Assembly (NCBI RefSeq): GCF_014196625.1
Contig: NZ_JACIDZ010000003.1
Location: forward strand, 275,784-339,783
Origin: Martelella radicis
GTDB lineage: Bacteria > Pseudomonadota > Alphaproteobacteria > Rhizobiales > Rhizobiaceae
DNA length: 64,000 nucleotides
Direction: 5' to 3'
The notes beneath the pieces are model-generated. The model had not been told where the DNA came from. It ran no database searches and saw nothing but the letters and a program-made list of their open reading frames with translations. The position numbers were made by a program, and so were the translations under genes. Shown in pieces: positions 26,729 through 34,872 of this stretch; the stretch's first letter is position 1; every line of letters begins with the position of its first letter.

Positions 26729-27757
26729 CTACCGTTCCCCAAGCTTGTCGGTAAGGCGCTGCAGCGTACGCCGCATCTCCTGGGATTCCTCATGCTGCGC
26801 CTCGATCCAGTCGCGCAGCATCTGCTGTTCATTGCGCATGTTCTTCACGACGCCCTGAATGCCTTCGGCAAGCTGGGCCATGGCGGGAACGGAGCTCGCG
26901 CCCGCGCCGTTCGCTTCCGCGATCCGGCGCAACTCCTCGGCCAGGATCTCGAACTGTTCGGAGGAGCCGCTGGCAACGCCCTCGAGCGCAGGCGCAAGGT
27001 CCGACGTGACGTCGGTCATCGTCGACAGCCAGTTCTCAAGCTCCATGTAGAAACGGTTTTGCGCGCGGCCCGCCTGCAGGTCGAGGAAGCCGAGAACCAG
27101 CGATCCGGAAAGACCGAGCAGCGAGGAGGAGAAAGCCGTGCCCATGCCCGAGAGCGGTCCGGACAGCCCTTCCTTCAAAGCGTCGAGTACATCGGCGCTG
27201 TCGCCCGAATTGGGGTCGAGGCTGCGGATGATGTCGCCGATCGAGCCGATCGTGTTCAAGAGACCCCAGAAGGTCCCGAGCAGGCCGAGGAAAACCAGCA
27301 GGCCGACGAGGTAGCGAGACGTATCGCGCTGTTCGTCAAGCCGGGTGGCGATGGAATCGAGGATGGAGCGCAGCGACGAAGTCGAAAGCGCCATGGTCTG
27401 GCGGCTGCCGATCAGCGCGCGCATCGGCGCCAGAAGCTTCGGATCGCGCCCGACTCGGTCGGCGCTTCCCGCAGCGCGGAATGAATTGAGCCAGGTCACC
27501 TCCCGGCGCAGCGCCAGCACCTGCGAGAACACCATCAGCACGCCGATCAGGAGAACGCCCAGGATCAGGCCGTTCAGTCCCGGATTGGTCATGAAGTAGG
27601 TATGCGCCTGACGGTAGAGGATCGCGACAAGAAAGCCGACCAGAATCAGGAAGATGAGCATGGTCCAGACGAAGGTCATCGGACTCGACATCTTTTGGGC
27701 ATAGCCGCGAGGCTGGGGCTGGCGCCGATCGTCCTGTTCGAGTTCGAAATCCGACAT
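26729..27757 (-). CDS. MotA/TolQ/ExbB-family proton channel protein
   Basis: A 342-residue inner-membrane protein. Four helices are visible, about 27-50, 61-83, 148-168 (YLVGLLVFLGLLGTFWGLL) and 200-222, in the MotA/ExbB arrangement, with a soluble helical C-terminus (about 225-342). The ATG at 27757-27755 follows a GGAGGA site by nine bases; upstream Mets are possible. It precedes the OmpA/MotB-like gene by two bases and forms a stator-like pair with it. Which machine the pair powers is unknown. Confidence 0.87.
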   Translation of the reverse strand: MSDFELEQDDRRQPQPRGYAQKMSSPMTFVWTMLIFLILVGFLVAILYRQAHTYFMTNPGLNGLILGVLLIGVLMVFSQVLALRREVTWLNSFRAAGSADRVGRDPKLLAPMRALIGSRQTMALSTSSLRSILDSIATRLDEQRDTSRYLVGLLVFLGLLGTFWGLLNTIGSIGDIIRSLDPNSGDSADVLDALKEGLSGPLSGMGTAFSSSLLGLSGSLVLGFLDLQAGRAQNRFYMELENWLSTMTDVTSDLAPALEGVASGSSEQFEILAEELRRIAEANGAGASSVPAMAQLAEGIQGVVKNMRNEQQMLRDWIEAQHEESQEMRRTLQRLTDKLGER

Positions 27758-27924
27758 TTCGTGCTGTCCTCCGCTCATCGCTGGCACCGGCCGAATTTTG
27801 CTGCACGGCCGAACGGACCCGAAGCGTGCCTTCGGGCCGGTATCAAAGCTCTATTCGAAAATGCGGGCGATTTGAAGAGCGATACACGCAAAACCGGTGG
27901 TCGGTCCACCGGAAGCGGCAGGCG

Positions 27925-28722
27925 CTATTTCTCCAGGCGGCGCTGGAGCTGGTCGAAGAGCGCGATCCGGATCATCTCGTTGCCCGCAACGACGCTGCCG
28001 GTCTCGAGGCATTGCTGCCCGCCCTTGGTATCCGAAACGAAGCCGCCCGCTTCACGTACGAGGATGAGGCCCGCGGCCATATCCCAGGCCGAAAGGCTTT
28101 CTTCCCAGTAGCCGTCCAGCCGGCCGGCCGCCACATAGGCAAGGTCAAGCGAGGCGGCGCCCAGACGGCGGATGCCGGCAACTTCGCCCATGACATGGCG
28201 AAGCTCGACAAGGAACTTGCCATGCTGGCCGCGTCCGAGATGGGGAACGCCGCAACCGATCACCGCATCGGCAAGGTTGCGCCGCGCCGAAACACGGATG
28301 CGCCGGTCGTTGCAGAATGCGCCGCCGCCCTTTTCGGCGACATAAAGCTCGTCGAGGATCGGGTTGAAGATCACCCCGGCGACCACTTCGCCGGAGCGCT
28401 CGAGCGCGATCGAAACGGCGAATTGGGGAATGCCGTGCAGAAAATTGGTGGTACCGTCGAGCGGATCCACGATCCAGCGGTGCTGGCCGTCGGTTCCGGC
28501 TTCCTCTCCGCCTTCCTCGCCCAGGAAACCATAGGTGGGGCGCGCGCGCATCAGTTCAGTCCGGACGATCTTTTCCGCTTTCACATCGGCCTGGGACACG
28601 AAATCGGCAGGCCCCTTGATGGAGACCTGCAGGTTCTGCACCTCGCCGAAATCGCGGGTCAGCGACCGTCCCGCCTTGAGCGCGGCCTGAACCATGACAT
28701 TGAGAAGGGCTGAACGGGCCAT
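27925..28722 (-). CDS. Inositol monophosphatase family protein
   Basis: A 265-residue Mg-dependent phosphatase of the SuhB/IMPase family. The three metal motifs are visible: FLGEEGGEEAG near 68, WIVDPLDGTTNFLHGIPQF near 82-100, and ESLSAWDMAAGLILVREAGG near 208-227. Family members dephosphorylate inositol phosphate, or in E. coli SuhB also act in rRNA antitermination. Which applies here cannot be decided. It lies upstream of the ExbB/OmpA-like pair on the same strand, 167 bp away. Confidence 0.92.
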   Translation of the reverse strand: MARSALLNVMVQAALKAGRSLTRDFGEVQNLQVSIKGPADFVSQADVKAEKIVRTELMRARPTYGFLGEEGGEEAGTDGQHRWIVDPLDGTTNFLHGIPQFAVSIALERSGEVVAGVIFNPILDELYVAEKGGGAFCNDRRIRVSARRNLADAVIGCGVPHLGRGQHGKFLVELRHVMGEVAGIRRLGAASLDLAYVAAGRLDGYWEESLSAWDMAAGLILVREAGGFVSDTKGGQQCLETGSVVAGNEMIRIALFDQLQRRLEK

Positions 28723-28826
28723 GACGAGAAATCCTCGGTTATTGCGCCGGCGCGGGACCGCCTGTTGCCGGCAAACAGGCTGTTGGCGGGTTCATGATCA
28801 CAGAACGGTGTGGAATTCAAGGCCTG

Positions 28827-29948
28827 TCAGGCATTTGCACGCACCGGAACCTCATGGGTGACAGGCACGTTGAGAATTTCCGTGCGGTTTCGGCCGGCAT
28901 TTTTGGCCTGGTAGAGGGCCCGGTCTGCATAATCGAACGCCTCCTCAAGCTGCGTTTCCCCAACGGTGAAGGCGGCAATGCCAGCGCTGATGGTAACCGA
29001 GAAGCTCTCTCGCTGGTGGGAAAAGACCAGTTTCTCGACGAGCGAGCGAATATGCTCGGCAATGCGGAAGGCGTCATCGACCGATGTCGACAGCAGCACT
29101 ACGGCAATCTCTTCTCCGCCATAGCGCACGACGAGATCCGAGCGCCGCATCCGGCTGGTGACCGTATTGGCGATCCTTTGCAGAACCTCATCGCCGCGCG
29201 CGTGTCCATAACGGTCATTGACCGACTTGAACCGGTCGATGTCAAACAGCACCACGCAGCCGAACCGTTTGTCGGGCGCGACCGACTGGCCGAGACTGTG
29301 TTCGAACTGCTCGAGCGCGCGCCGGTTATAGAGCCCCGTCAGAGGGTCGCGTTCGGCATTGAACTCCACGTCGCGCAGATAATCCGCGCTGCGTTTGGTC
29401 GCCTCAAGCGCCGACCCGAGGAGAACGATGCCGAGGATGTTCACAAGGGTAAGGGTGAAGCCGATGCTTTCCATGAGCGCAAGCGCGGTGTGGAATTCCA
29501 GCAAGAACAGCGAGAGCACCATCAGCGCCGCGAGGCAGCCGAGCAGCAGAAAGCTTCCCGGCGTGCGCTTTTGCGGGACGATCCAGGTGAATATGATCCC
29601 GGCGGCAGCCGCGATGATGATCCCCGCAACACCGGCCATCATGCCGTCACCGCCGATCATGATCCGCGGCAAGGCCGTGCAGGCGGCCACAAGAACTGCG
29701 CCGCCGGGGCCCGCAAATGGACCGGCGAGCGCGATGAACACGGCGCGTGCGTCAAATATATAACCGGTTTCGAGGACGATCGGGTTGGTCATGGCGGCCA
29801 ACGCGCCGCAGGCGAGAACGACAGCGCTAGCATAATCTTCATACCATTTCCCCCGGAAATGGCGCAGAACCATGCCGTAGCCCATTACGATCAAGGCACC
29901 CAATCCAAGGCTGCCAATCATCTGTCCGACAAAACTAAGCTGCAGCAA
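28827..29948 (-). CDS. Membrane diguanylate cyclase (5TM-LYT plus GGDEF)
   Basis: A 373-residue protein that makes cyclic di-GMP. The N-terminal half (about 1-190) has five or six hydrophobic helices with NPIVLETGYIFDARAVFIALAG, typical of the 5TMR_LYT sensor domain. The GGDEF domain (about 200-360) has an RYGGEEI active-site loop near residue 277, and an upstream RRSD five residues before it, an intact RxxD inhibitory site, so product feedback is expected. The ligand is unknown. Monocistronic; the upstream space to 30080 is AT-rich and holds the promoter. Confidence 0.92.
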   Translation of the reverse strand: MLQLSFVGQMIGSLGLGALIVMGYGMVLRHFRGKWYEDYASAVVLACGALAAMTNPIVLETGYIFDARAVFIALAGPFAGPGGAVLVAACTALPRIMIGGDGMMAGVAGIIIAAAAGIIFTWIVPQKRTPGSFLLLGCLAALMVLSLFLLEFHTALALMESIGFTLTLVNILGIVLLGSALEATKRSADYLRDVEFNAERDPLTGLYNRRALEQFEHSLGQSVAPDKRFGCVVLFDIDRFKSVNDRYGHARGDEVLQRIANTVTSRMRRSDLVVRYGGEEIAVVLLSTSVDDAFRIAEHIRSLVEKLVFSHQRESFSVTISAGIAAFTVGETQLEEAFDYADRALYQAKNAGRNRTEILNVPVTHEVPVRANA

Positions 29949-30080
29949 GCAGTCATTCCCCCAATGAACCCGCTATCGGAACGGGACACGCGATATTTGT
30001 TTCAACAATTGGCCATAACGTACACGTTAACGACCGAAAATAACATAAAAAACAAAATGCATTGCCAGATGGTCGAATAG

Positions 30081-31172
30081 TCAGTAACGCCGTGCGATCG
30101 CACGCGATCTGAGCGTCGCCCAGGCAAGGCTTTCCGGCGAGAGCGACTGCAACAGCTTTTCCATCTCCTCGCTTTCAAGACCGACTCGGCGCGCGCTCAG
30201 GTAGAAAACGGCGGCAGATTGCCGATCTTCGATTGTGCCGATCCCGTGGAGAAAAAGATAGGCAAGCCTGCTGGCCGCAGCGGGGTTGCCGTTGAGAGCC
30301 GCGCGATGCATCCATTCCACACCCTCGGGAATGTCGCGCGGCATATCGGTCCCGTTGATCAGGTCCAGAGCAAGCTCGAGCTGCGCGGTGTCATGTTCTC
30401 CATTGGCCGCGCGGCGCAGCCAGTAGCGCCAGAGATCGCGTTTTTCCTCCGGCAGATCTTCGAGCGCCCGGTAGATCTGCGACAGCGCGTATTGCGCGTC
30501 GGCGACATCCGCCTGGGCGGCCTGCTCAAACCACGGCAAGGCAAGTTCCAGTCCTTCTGCTCCCGGGTTTTCCTGCACGAGGAGCGTGGCATGATTGAAG
30601 GCGGCGAGGGGATCCCCGGCCTCGGCCGCCTGGCTGACAAGCTCCCGCCCGCTCTCGCGCTCGGCCTCGTCATCCGAGCTGAGCAGATACATCCCGTAGC
30701 GGTTGACGGCGAAGGGCGCTTCGCTGTCGGCCGCCATCCGGTACCAGGCGCCGGGTTCGCCGGCCCGCCCTTGGGCGATCAGCTTGCGCTCGACGAGTTC
30801 GGCGATCAGGGTTTCGGCCCTCGGATCGCCGCGCCCGGCGCGTGCCATCGCGGCCTCGTAGGCCGCGTCGAACATTCCGCGCTGATAGGCCCCATAGGCC
30901 TCGTCCACCGGACCGTCATAGGGCTGCTGCTGCGGTGCGGGTGTCTCATCTTCCATTGCCGGCGTCAACTGGGCGAATTGGAACGTGTAGGCGTCCGCCG
31001 GGCCCTCTGTCTCCAGGCCGGGCGGCAGAAGCGTTCCGCCGAGCCGGGGATTGCCGGCTGCCCCGGCGACCAGCCCTGCATCGGTCGCAAACTCACGCGC
31101 TGAGATCGCAAGCGAAGTTCCCGGGAGCGCGAGAGCAAGAAGAATGGCGGCGAGAGCGGTACGGACGGTCAT
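30081..31172 (-). CDS. Exported Sel1/TPR-repeat protein
   Basis: A 363-residue protein from the ATG at 31172-31170, which has an AGAGG site and gives a signal peptide (TALAAILLALALPGTSLA). A longer reading starting at 31286 would run through the stop region of the gene upstream. At least four Sel1-like repeats are visible in the second half, such as AAFNHATLLVQENPGAEGLELALPWFEQAA and ASRLAYLFLHGIGTIEDRQSAAVFY. Such proteins mediate protein contacts in the periplasm. It lies seven bases after the ThiE-like stop on the same strand. Confidence 0.85.
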   Translation of the reverse strand: MTVRTALAAILLALALPGTSLAISAREFATDAGLVAGAAGNPRLGGTLLPPGLETEGPADAYTFQFAQLTPAMEDETPAPQQQPYDGPVDEAYGAYQRGMFDAAYEAAMARAGRGDPRAETLIAELVERKLIAQGRAGEPGAWYRMAADSEAPFAVNRYGMYLLSSDDEAERESGRELVSQAAEAGDPLAAFNHATLLVQENPGAEGLELALPWFEQAAQADVADAQYALSQIYRALEDLPEEKRDLWRYWLRRAANGEHDTAQLELALDLINGTDMPRDIPEGVEWMHRAALNGNPAAASRLAYLFLHGIGTIEDRQSAAVFYLSARRVGLESEEMEKLLQSLSPESLAWATLRSRAIARRY

Positions 31173-31179
31173 GACCTCT

Positions 31180-31833
31180 TCAATAATCAAACCGTGGCGC
31201 TTTTTCGTCGAGCGCGGCATTGATCTGGGCAACCATGCCGGCAGGGCCTCCCGGCGCTGCGAAGACGGCCTTGCCCACTGCAACAAATTCCGCCCAGGTG
31301 AGCGCGGCCTCGATCACGCTTGCCGGCTCGCTTCCGGCCATGACGATGCAGGGGATCTCGACCATGGAGGCCCACCATTCGCCGAGTTCGAGGTTCTTCG
31401 GATGGGTCTGGGCATGAGTGTCGCCGTCCAGCTTGCCGAAGAAGACGTAGTCCGGGTTAAGCTCGCCGAGTTCGAGTGCCTGATGCCTGTCTTTTGGCCC
31501 GCCGCCGCCGACGATCATGCGCGGGGAAAAACGGTCCATGGCGTCGGCAAGGACCCCGGTTCCGCCCTCGACATGAATGCCGTCCGCTTTCGCCCTACCG
31601 GCCACGCGCGTGTCGCCGGCGATGATGGCGGCGGCCTCGTAATTCTGGATCATCGGCACGATCAGCTCGGCGCGCTTCTGGAAGGCTTCCACCGCCTCGC
31701 CATATTGCGGGAGAATGACCGAGGCGACATCGCCGCCGCGCAGCGCATCGGCGATGGCTTTCTCCTGCTTCTTCATGTCGGCGATTTCCGGTGCGATCAG
31801 CACCAGCCGGCAACGATCCTGTTCCGTATCCAT
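31180..31833 (-). CDS. Thiamine-phosphate synthase-like protein (ThiE/TenI fold)
   Basis: A 217-residue TIM-barrel protein of the ThiE/TenI family. The visible core is GIHVEGGTG near residue 85, then MIVGGGGPKDRHQALELGELNPDYVFFG at about 105-132 and PCIVMAGSEPAS near 161-172. It is not beside other thiamine genes, and several ThiE catalytic motifs are weak, so a true ThiE activity is uncertain. The Sel1 gene follows after seven bases. Confidence 0.75.
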   Translation of the reverse strand: MDTEQDRCRLVLIAPEIADMKKQEKAIADALRGGDVASVILPQYGEAVEAFQKRAELIVPMIQNYEAAAIIAGDTRVAGRAKADGIHVEGGTGVLADAMDRFSPRMIVGGGGPKDRHQALELGELNPDYVFFGKLDGDTHAQTHPKNLELGEWWASMVEIPCIVMAGSEPASVIEAALTWAEFVAVGKAVFAAPGGPAGMVAQINAALDEKAPRFDY

Positions 31834-31931
31834 GTTCCTTAATCCCTTCCCGCGCGGCGGAGGCGGTTCGCCCCTCTCGCTATTTCCGGATAAATCCGTT
31901 AGAGCGGAGTTTCAACAGGTGCTTTGATTTC

Positions 31932-32690
31932 ATGCTCCCCGATCCGATTTTTTACGCGGCTGCGATCCCCGCCGTTCTTCTTGTCGGCCTTACGAAAGGC
32001 GGAATGGGCGGCGCGCTTGCGCTTCTCGGCGTTCCGATTCTGACATTCGTCGTCGAACCGGCGACGGCGGCGGCCATCATGCTGCCGATCCTGATCGTCA
32101 TGGACGCGGTCGCGCTGTGGACATGGCGGCAATATGGCCACTGGCCCACCCTGAAAGCCCTGCTGCCCGGCGCGCTCATCGGGACGGCGCTTGGCTGGTA
32201 CACTTTCTCGGCCGTTCCTTTCGAGTTGACCCGAATGCTCGTTGGTATCGCCACGGTCGTTTTCGCTGGCAAATATTTCTACGACCGCTGGAAGCCGGGC
32301 GAGAAGATCGAAAAGCCGGCGAAAGGCCAGAGACCGGTCGCCGCCACATTCTGGGGCGCCATTGCCGGCTATACCAGCTTCATCTCGCATTCGGGCGGGC
32401 CGCCTTACCAGATCTACACGCTTCCGCTGAAGCTTGATCCGAAATCCTATACCGGCGCCAGCGTCCGCTTTTTCGCCATCGTCAACGTGATCAAGCTCGG
32501 CCCCTATTATGCGCTCGGCGAGCTTGGCGCGCCGAACCTTGCGGCATCGGCGAGCCTTCTGCCCTTCGCCGTCATCGCCACCATCGCCGGGGCCATGGTG
32601 GTCAAGCGCATGCGCATGGAGGTGTTCTACCCCTTCATGTACGCCATGGCCTTTCTCGCGGGCCTCAAGCTCGTGCTCGACGGGTTCTGA
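31932..32690 (+). CDS. TSUP-family permease (TauE/SafE)
   Basis: A 252-residue inner-membrane protein with about eight helices. The family N-terminus LLVGLTKGGMGGALALLGVPIL at about 13-34 and the second half-repeat with YTSFISHSGGPPYQIYTLPL around 140-160 are typical. Family members export sulfite, sulfoacetate or related anions, but no sulfur genes are next to it. The ATG at 31932 gives the normal N-terminus. A bidirectional terminator separates it from gapR. Confidence 0.9.
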   Translation: MLPDPIFYAAAIPAVLLVGLTKGGMGGALALLGVPILTFVVEPATAAAIMLPILIVMDAVALWTWRQYGHWPTLKALLPGALIGTALGWYTFSAVPFELTRMLVGIATVVFAGKYFYDRWKPGEKIEKPAKGQRPVAATFWGAIAGYTSFISHSGGPPYQIYTLPLKLDPKSYTGASVRFFAIVNVIKLGPYYALGELGAPNLAASASLLPFAVIATIAGAMVVKRMRMEVFYPFMYAMAFLAGLKLVLDGF

Positions 32691-32695
32691 GACGC

Positions 32696-32727
32696 AAAGG
32701 CGGCCGTCAGCAGTACGGCCGCCGTTT
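32696..32727. terminator. Bidirectional terminator between TSUP permease and gapR
   Basis: AAAGGCGGCCGT and ACGGCCGCCGTTT pair around a seven-base loop, six bases after the permease stop and ten bases from the gapR stop. Confidence 0.75.
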
Positions 32728-32737
32728 CATCAGCGGA

Positions 32738-33004
32738 CTATTCGTCCTCAGGGGCGCGAATCATGCCGAGCGCGATCATGTAGGTGTCGAGCACGGCCTC
32801 TTCTTCCATGCGTTCCTGCTCGTCCTTCTTGCGCAGTGCGATGATCTTGCGCAGCGCCTTGGTGTCGAAGCCCGTGCCCTTGGCCTCGGCGTAAACATCC
32901 TTGATATCGTCGGCGATCGTCTTCTTTTCTTCTTCGAGACGTTCGATGCGTTCGATGATCGAGCGCAGCTGATCGCGCGCAATGCCGTGTGCGTCGTCGG
33001 CCAT
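32738..33004 (-). CDS. gapR: Nucleoid protein GapR (DUF2312)
   Basis: An 88-residue coiled-coil DNA-binding protein. In Caulobacter GapR clamps overtwisted, AT-rich DNA ahead of replication and transcription and helps gyrase. The sequence [19 protein letters not shown], then [21 protein letters not shown], matches the family, ending in DTYMIALG. The ATG at 33004 follows AAGGAG by six bases; a TTG two codons earlier was not chosen. It belongs with hdaA, ccrM and smc as one of several chromosome-maintenance genes in the window. Confidence 0.93.
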   Translation of the reverse strand: MADDAHGIARDQLRSIIERIERLEEEKKTIADDIKDVYAEAKGTGFDTKALRKIIALRKKDEQERMEEEAVLDTYMIALGMIRAPEDE

Positions 33005-33093
33005 GGTCAACTCCTTGTACCGCTGAAAAATGCGTGGGCTCCTGCCTGCCGAAAACGGCGGGTCAGGTCAAGTTCGTTCTTCGCACCGGCCGC

Positions 33094-33399
33094 TCATTCC
33101 CGCGGTCTGTTGTTTTCGAACGCCGCCTTCTGTTCCGCGCTCGCCTCTCGCTGGTGAAGCGCCTTCCACTCTTCATAGGGCATGCCGTAAATGATTTCGC
33201 GCGCCTCTTCCTTCGAAAGCGCGATATCCTTGTTCTCCGCTGCCTCCTGGTACCAGTTGGACAGGCAATTGCGGCAGAAGCCGGCCAGGTTCATCAGGTC
33301 GATGTTCTGCACGTCGGAACGTTCTTTGAGGTGGGAAACGAGCCGGCGAAAGGTCGCCGCCTCGAGATCGCGTTGCTGTTCTTCGTTCAGCCGGGTCAT
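33094..33399 (-). CDS. DUF1244 family protein
   Basis: A 101-residue cytoplasmic protein of family DUF1244, common in alphaproteobacteria. The core AATFRRLVSHLKERSDVQN is followed by a conserved CxxC segment (NLAGFCRNCLSNWYQ, near residue 41) and the GMPYEEWKALHQ block. The CxxC suggests metal binding but no function is known. The ATG at 33399 follows a GGGAGG site; a longer upstream start to 33453 has no such site. Located 19 bases after the N-formylglutamate amidohydrolase stop on the same strand, so probably co-transcribed. Confidence 0.87.
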   Translation of the reverse strand: MTRLNEEQQRDLEAATFRRLVSHLKERSDVQNIDLMNLAGFCRNCLSNWYQEAAENKDIALSKEEAREIIYGMPYEEWKALHQREASAEQKAAFENNRPRE

Positions 33400-33418
33400 T
33401 GAGGCCTCCCTTTGCTGG

Positions 33419-34201
33419 TTATCGCGTGCGCGAGGGAAAATGGCGCCGTGCATGCAGCGTCTCGTCTTTCGCGAGGGCGTCGAGGATGGGAACGAGGCGG
33501 TCGGTCCACAATTGAATTCCTTGATTGTCGGCGATCAGGTCCTGACGGATTTCGACCAGCGCGTGGGCGATGCCCTTCGCCATGCAGTGCCGGTTCATCG
33601 TATCGCCCTTCAGGGCGCCGTCATAGGGCTCGTTGTCGCCGACGACGATACCGTCAATTGCGCCGAGCGCGGCCAGAAGAGGCCGGACGGCGCGCGGATC
33701 GCCATCCCACAGGATGCCGGCATGCCAGGGGCGCGCGGTCGCCTTCCAGAACGGGGTGAAGGAGTGGAGGGAAATGACCAGCGGCGGTCGGCCGCAAGCC
33801 TTTTCGGCATTACCGATTTCCCGGTCGACGGCTTCATGATAGGGGCGGTGGTAGAGGGCAAGCCGCTTTTCCCGCTCTTGCCGGCTCAGCGGGTGATTGG
33901 CGGGAATGATTGCCCCGTCGGAAATCTTCATGATCAGCGTCGGATCGTCCTCGCCGCGATTGGGATCGATCAGAAGTCGCGAAAAGGTCGACAGGACCGC
34001 CGGGGCCGAAAGCCGCGCCGAAAGCGCTCGCGTCAGCGCCTCCACGCCGATGTCATAGGCCACGTGGCGGCTGAAAACGCTGGGCTCGAGGCCGAGATCG
34101 CCATAATCGCAGGGCACGGATGCCATGGCATGATCAGCCAGAAGCACTAAACCCGTGTCATATTTTCCCTCTATTCTCTCATAAGCGTTGATCTTCGGCA
34201 T
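33419..34201 (-). CDS. N-formylglutamate amidohydrolase family protein
   Basis: A 260-residue hydrolase of the FGase (HutG-like) family, which releases formate from N-formylglutamate in some histidine-degradation routes. Visible marks are LLADHAMASVP near 22-32, GVEALTRALSARLSAPAVLSTFSRLLIDPNR around 47-77, and LVISLHSFTPFW near 133-144. The start at 34201-34199 gives MPKINAYERIEG; an earlier Met at 34279 extends over a region without similarity. No hut genes are adjacent, so the physiological substrate is uncertain. Confidence 0.88.
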   Translation of the reverse strand: MPKINAYERIEGKYDTGLVLLADHAMASVPCDYGDLGLEPSVFSRHVAYDIGVEALTRALSARLSAPAVLSTFSRLLIDPNRGEDDPTLIMKISDGAIIPANHPLSRQEREKRLALYHRPYHEAVDREIGNAEKACGRPPLVISLHSFTPFWKATARPWHAGILWDGDPRAVRPLLAALGAIDGIVVGDNEPYDGALKGDTMNRHCMAKGIAHALVEIRQDLIADNQGIQLWTDRLVPILDALAKDETLHARRHFPSRTR

Positions 34202-34425
34202 GGATATCCGCTGCAGAATTAACAATAATGCGGGTGATGGCATAGAGTCGGCATATTCGGCAAGCCGCAACCGCGCCATTTGCCTCGCCTGCGGCGGGGC
34301 TTTATGATAAGGGCTGCAAATCGATTGAATGCGCCTTCCGCACGGTGACGCAAAACGAGATCTGGCACATGCGACTGAAACCGAATCATTTCAACTTCGG
34401 CGCCGCGCTCCATGCACCCAAGAGC

Positions 34426-34872
34426 ATGAAGCGGCACCTGCCCCTCCTTGGCCTCTTTTTCGGCGGACTTTTCCTGGCGACGCTCTGGCCGAGCGACCAG
34501 GCCCATGCCGAATTCAGGGTCTGCAACGATACTGCCAATCTTGTGGGCGTTGCAGTGGGCTATCGCGGGGAAGAAGGATGGGTTTCCGAAGGTTGGTGGC
34601 AACTCCCGGCCACTACCTGCGCAACCGTCGTGCCCGGCCCCTTGCAATCGCGCTATTACTATCTCTACGCCGAGGACGCGTCCGGAAGCGGACGGTGGAC
34701 CGGCTATACCAATATGTGTGTTGCCGAAGAGGAATTCGAGATTACCGGAGTCCAGGACTGTTTCACGCGCGGTTATCAGCAGATGGGATTTAGCGAATAT
34801 GACACAGGGCGGGAGGAGAGCTGGACCGTTCAGCTTTCCGCCAAGCCCAGCACCCAAGAAAGTCAAAACTGA
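34426..34872 (+). CDS. DUF1036 exported protein
   Basis: A 148-residue DUF1036 protein, periplasmic. With the ATG at 34426 it has a hydrophobic signal segment (PLLGLFFGGLFLATLW) and an AHA cleavage site. The mature part starts EFRVCNDTANLVGVAVGYR and carries conserved Cys residues and an SRYYYLYAED block. Alternative in-frame starts at 34345 (GTG) and 34369 (ATG) would give a longer cytoplasmic leader. Its TGA shares a base with the ATG of pyk, so the two genes are translationally coupled. Function unknown. Confidence 0.8.
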   Translation: MKRHLPLLGLFFGGLFLATLWPSDQAHAEFRVCNDTANLVGVAVGYRGEEGWVSEGWWQLPATTCATVVPGPLQSRYYYLYAEDASGSGRWTGYTNMCVAEEEFEITGVQDCFTRGYQQMGFSEYDTGREESWTVQLSAKPSTQESQN

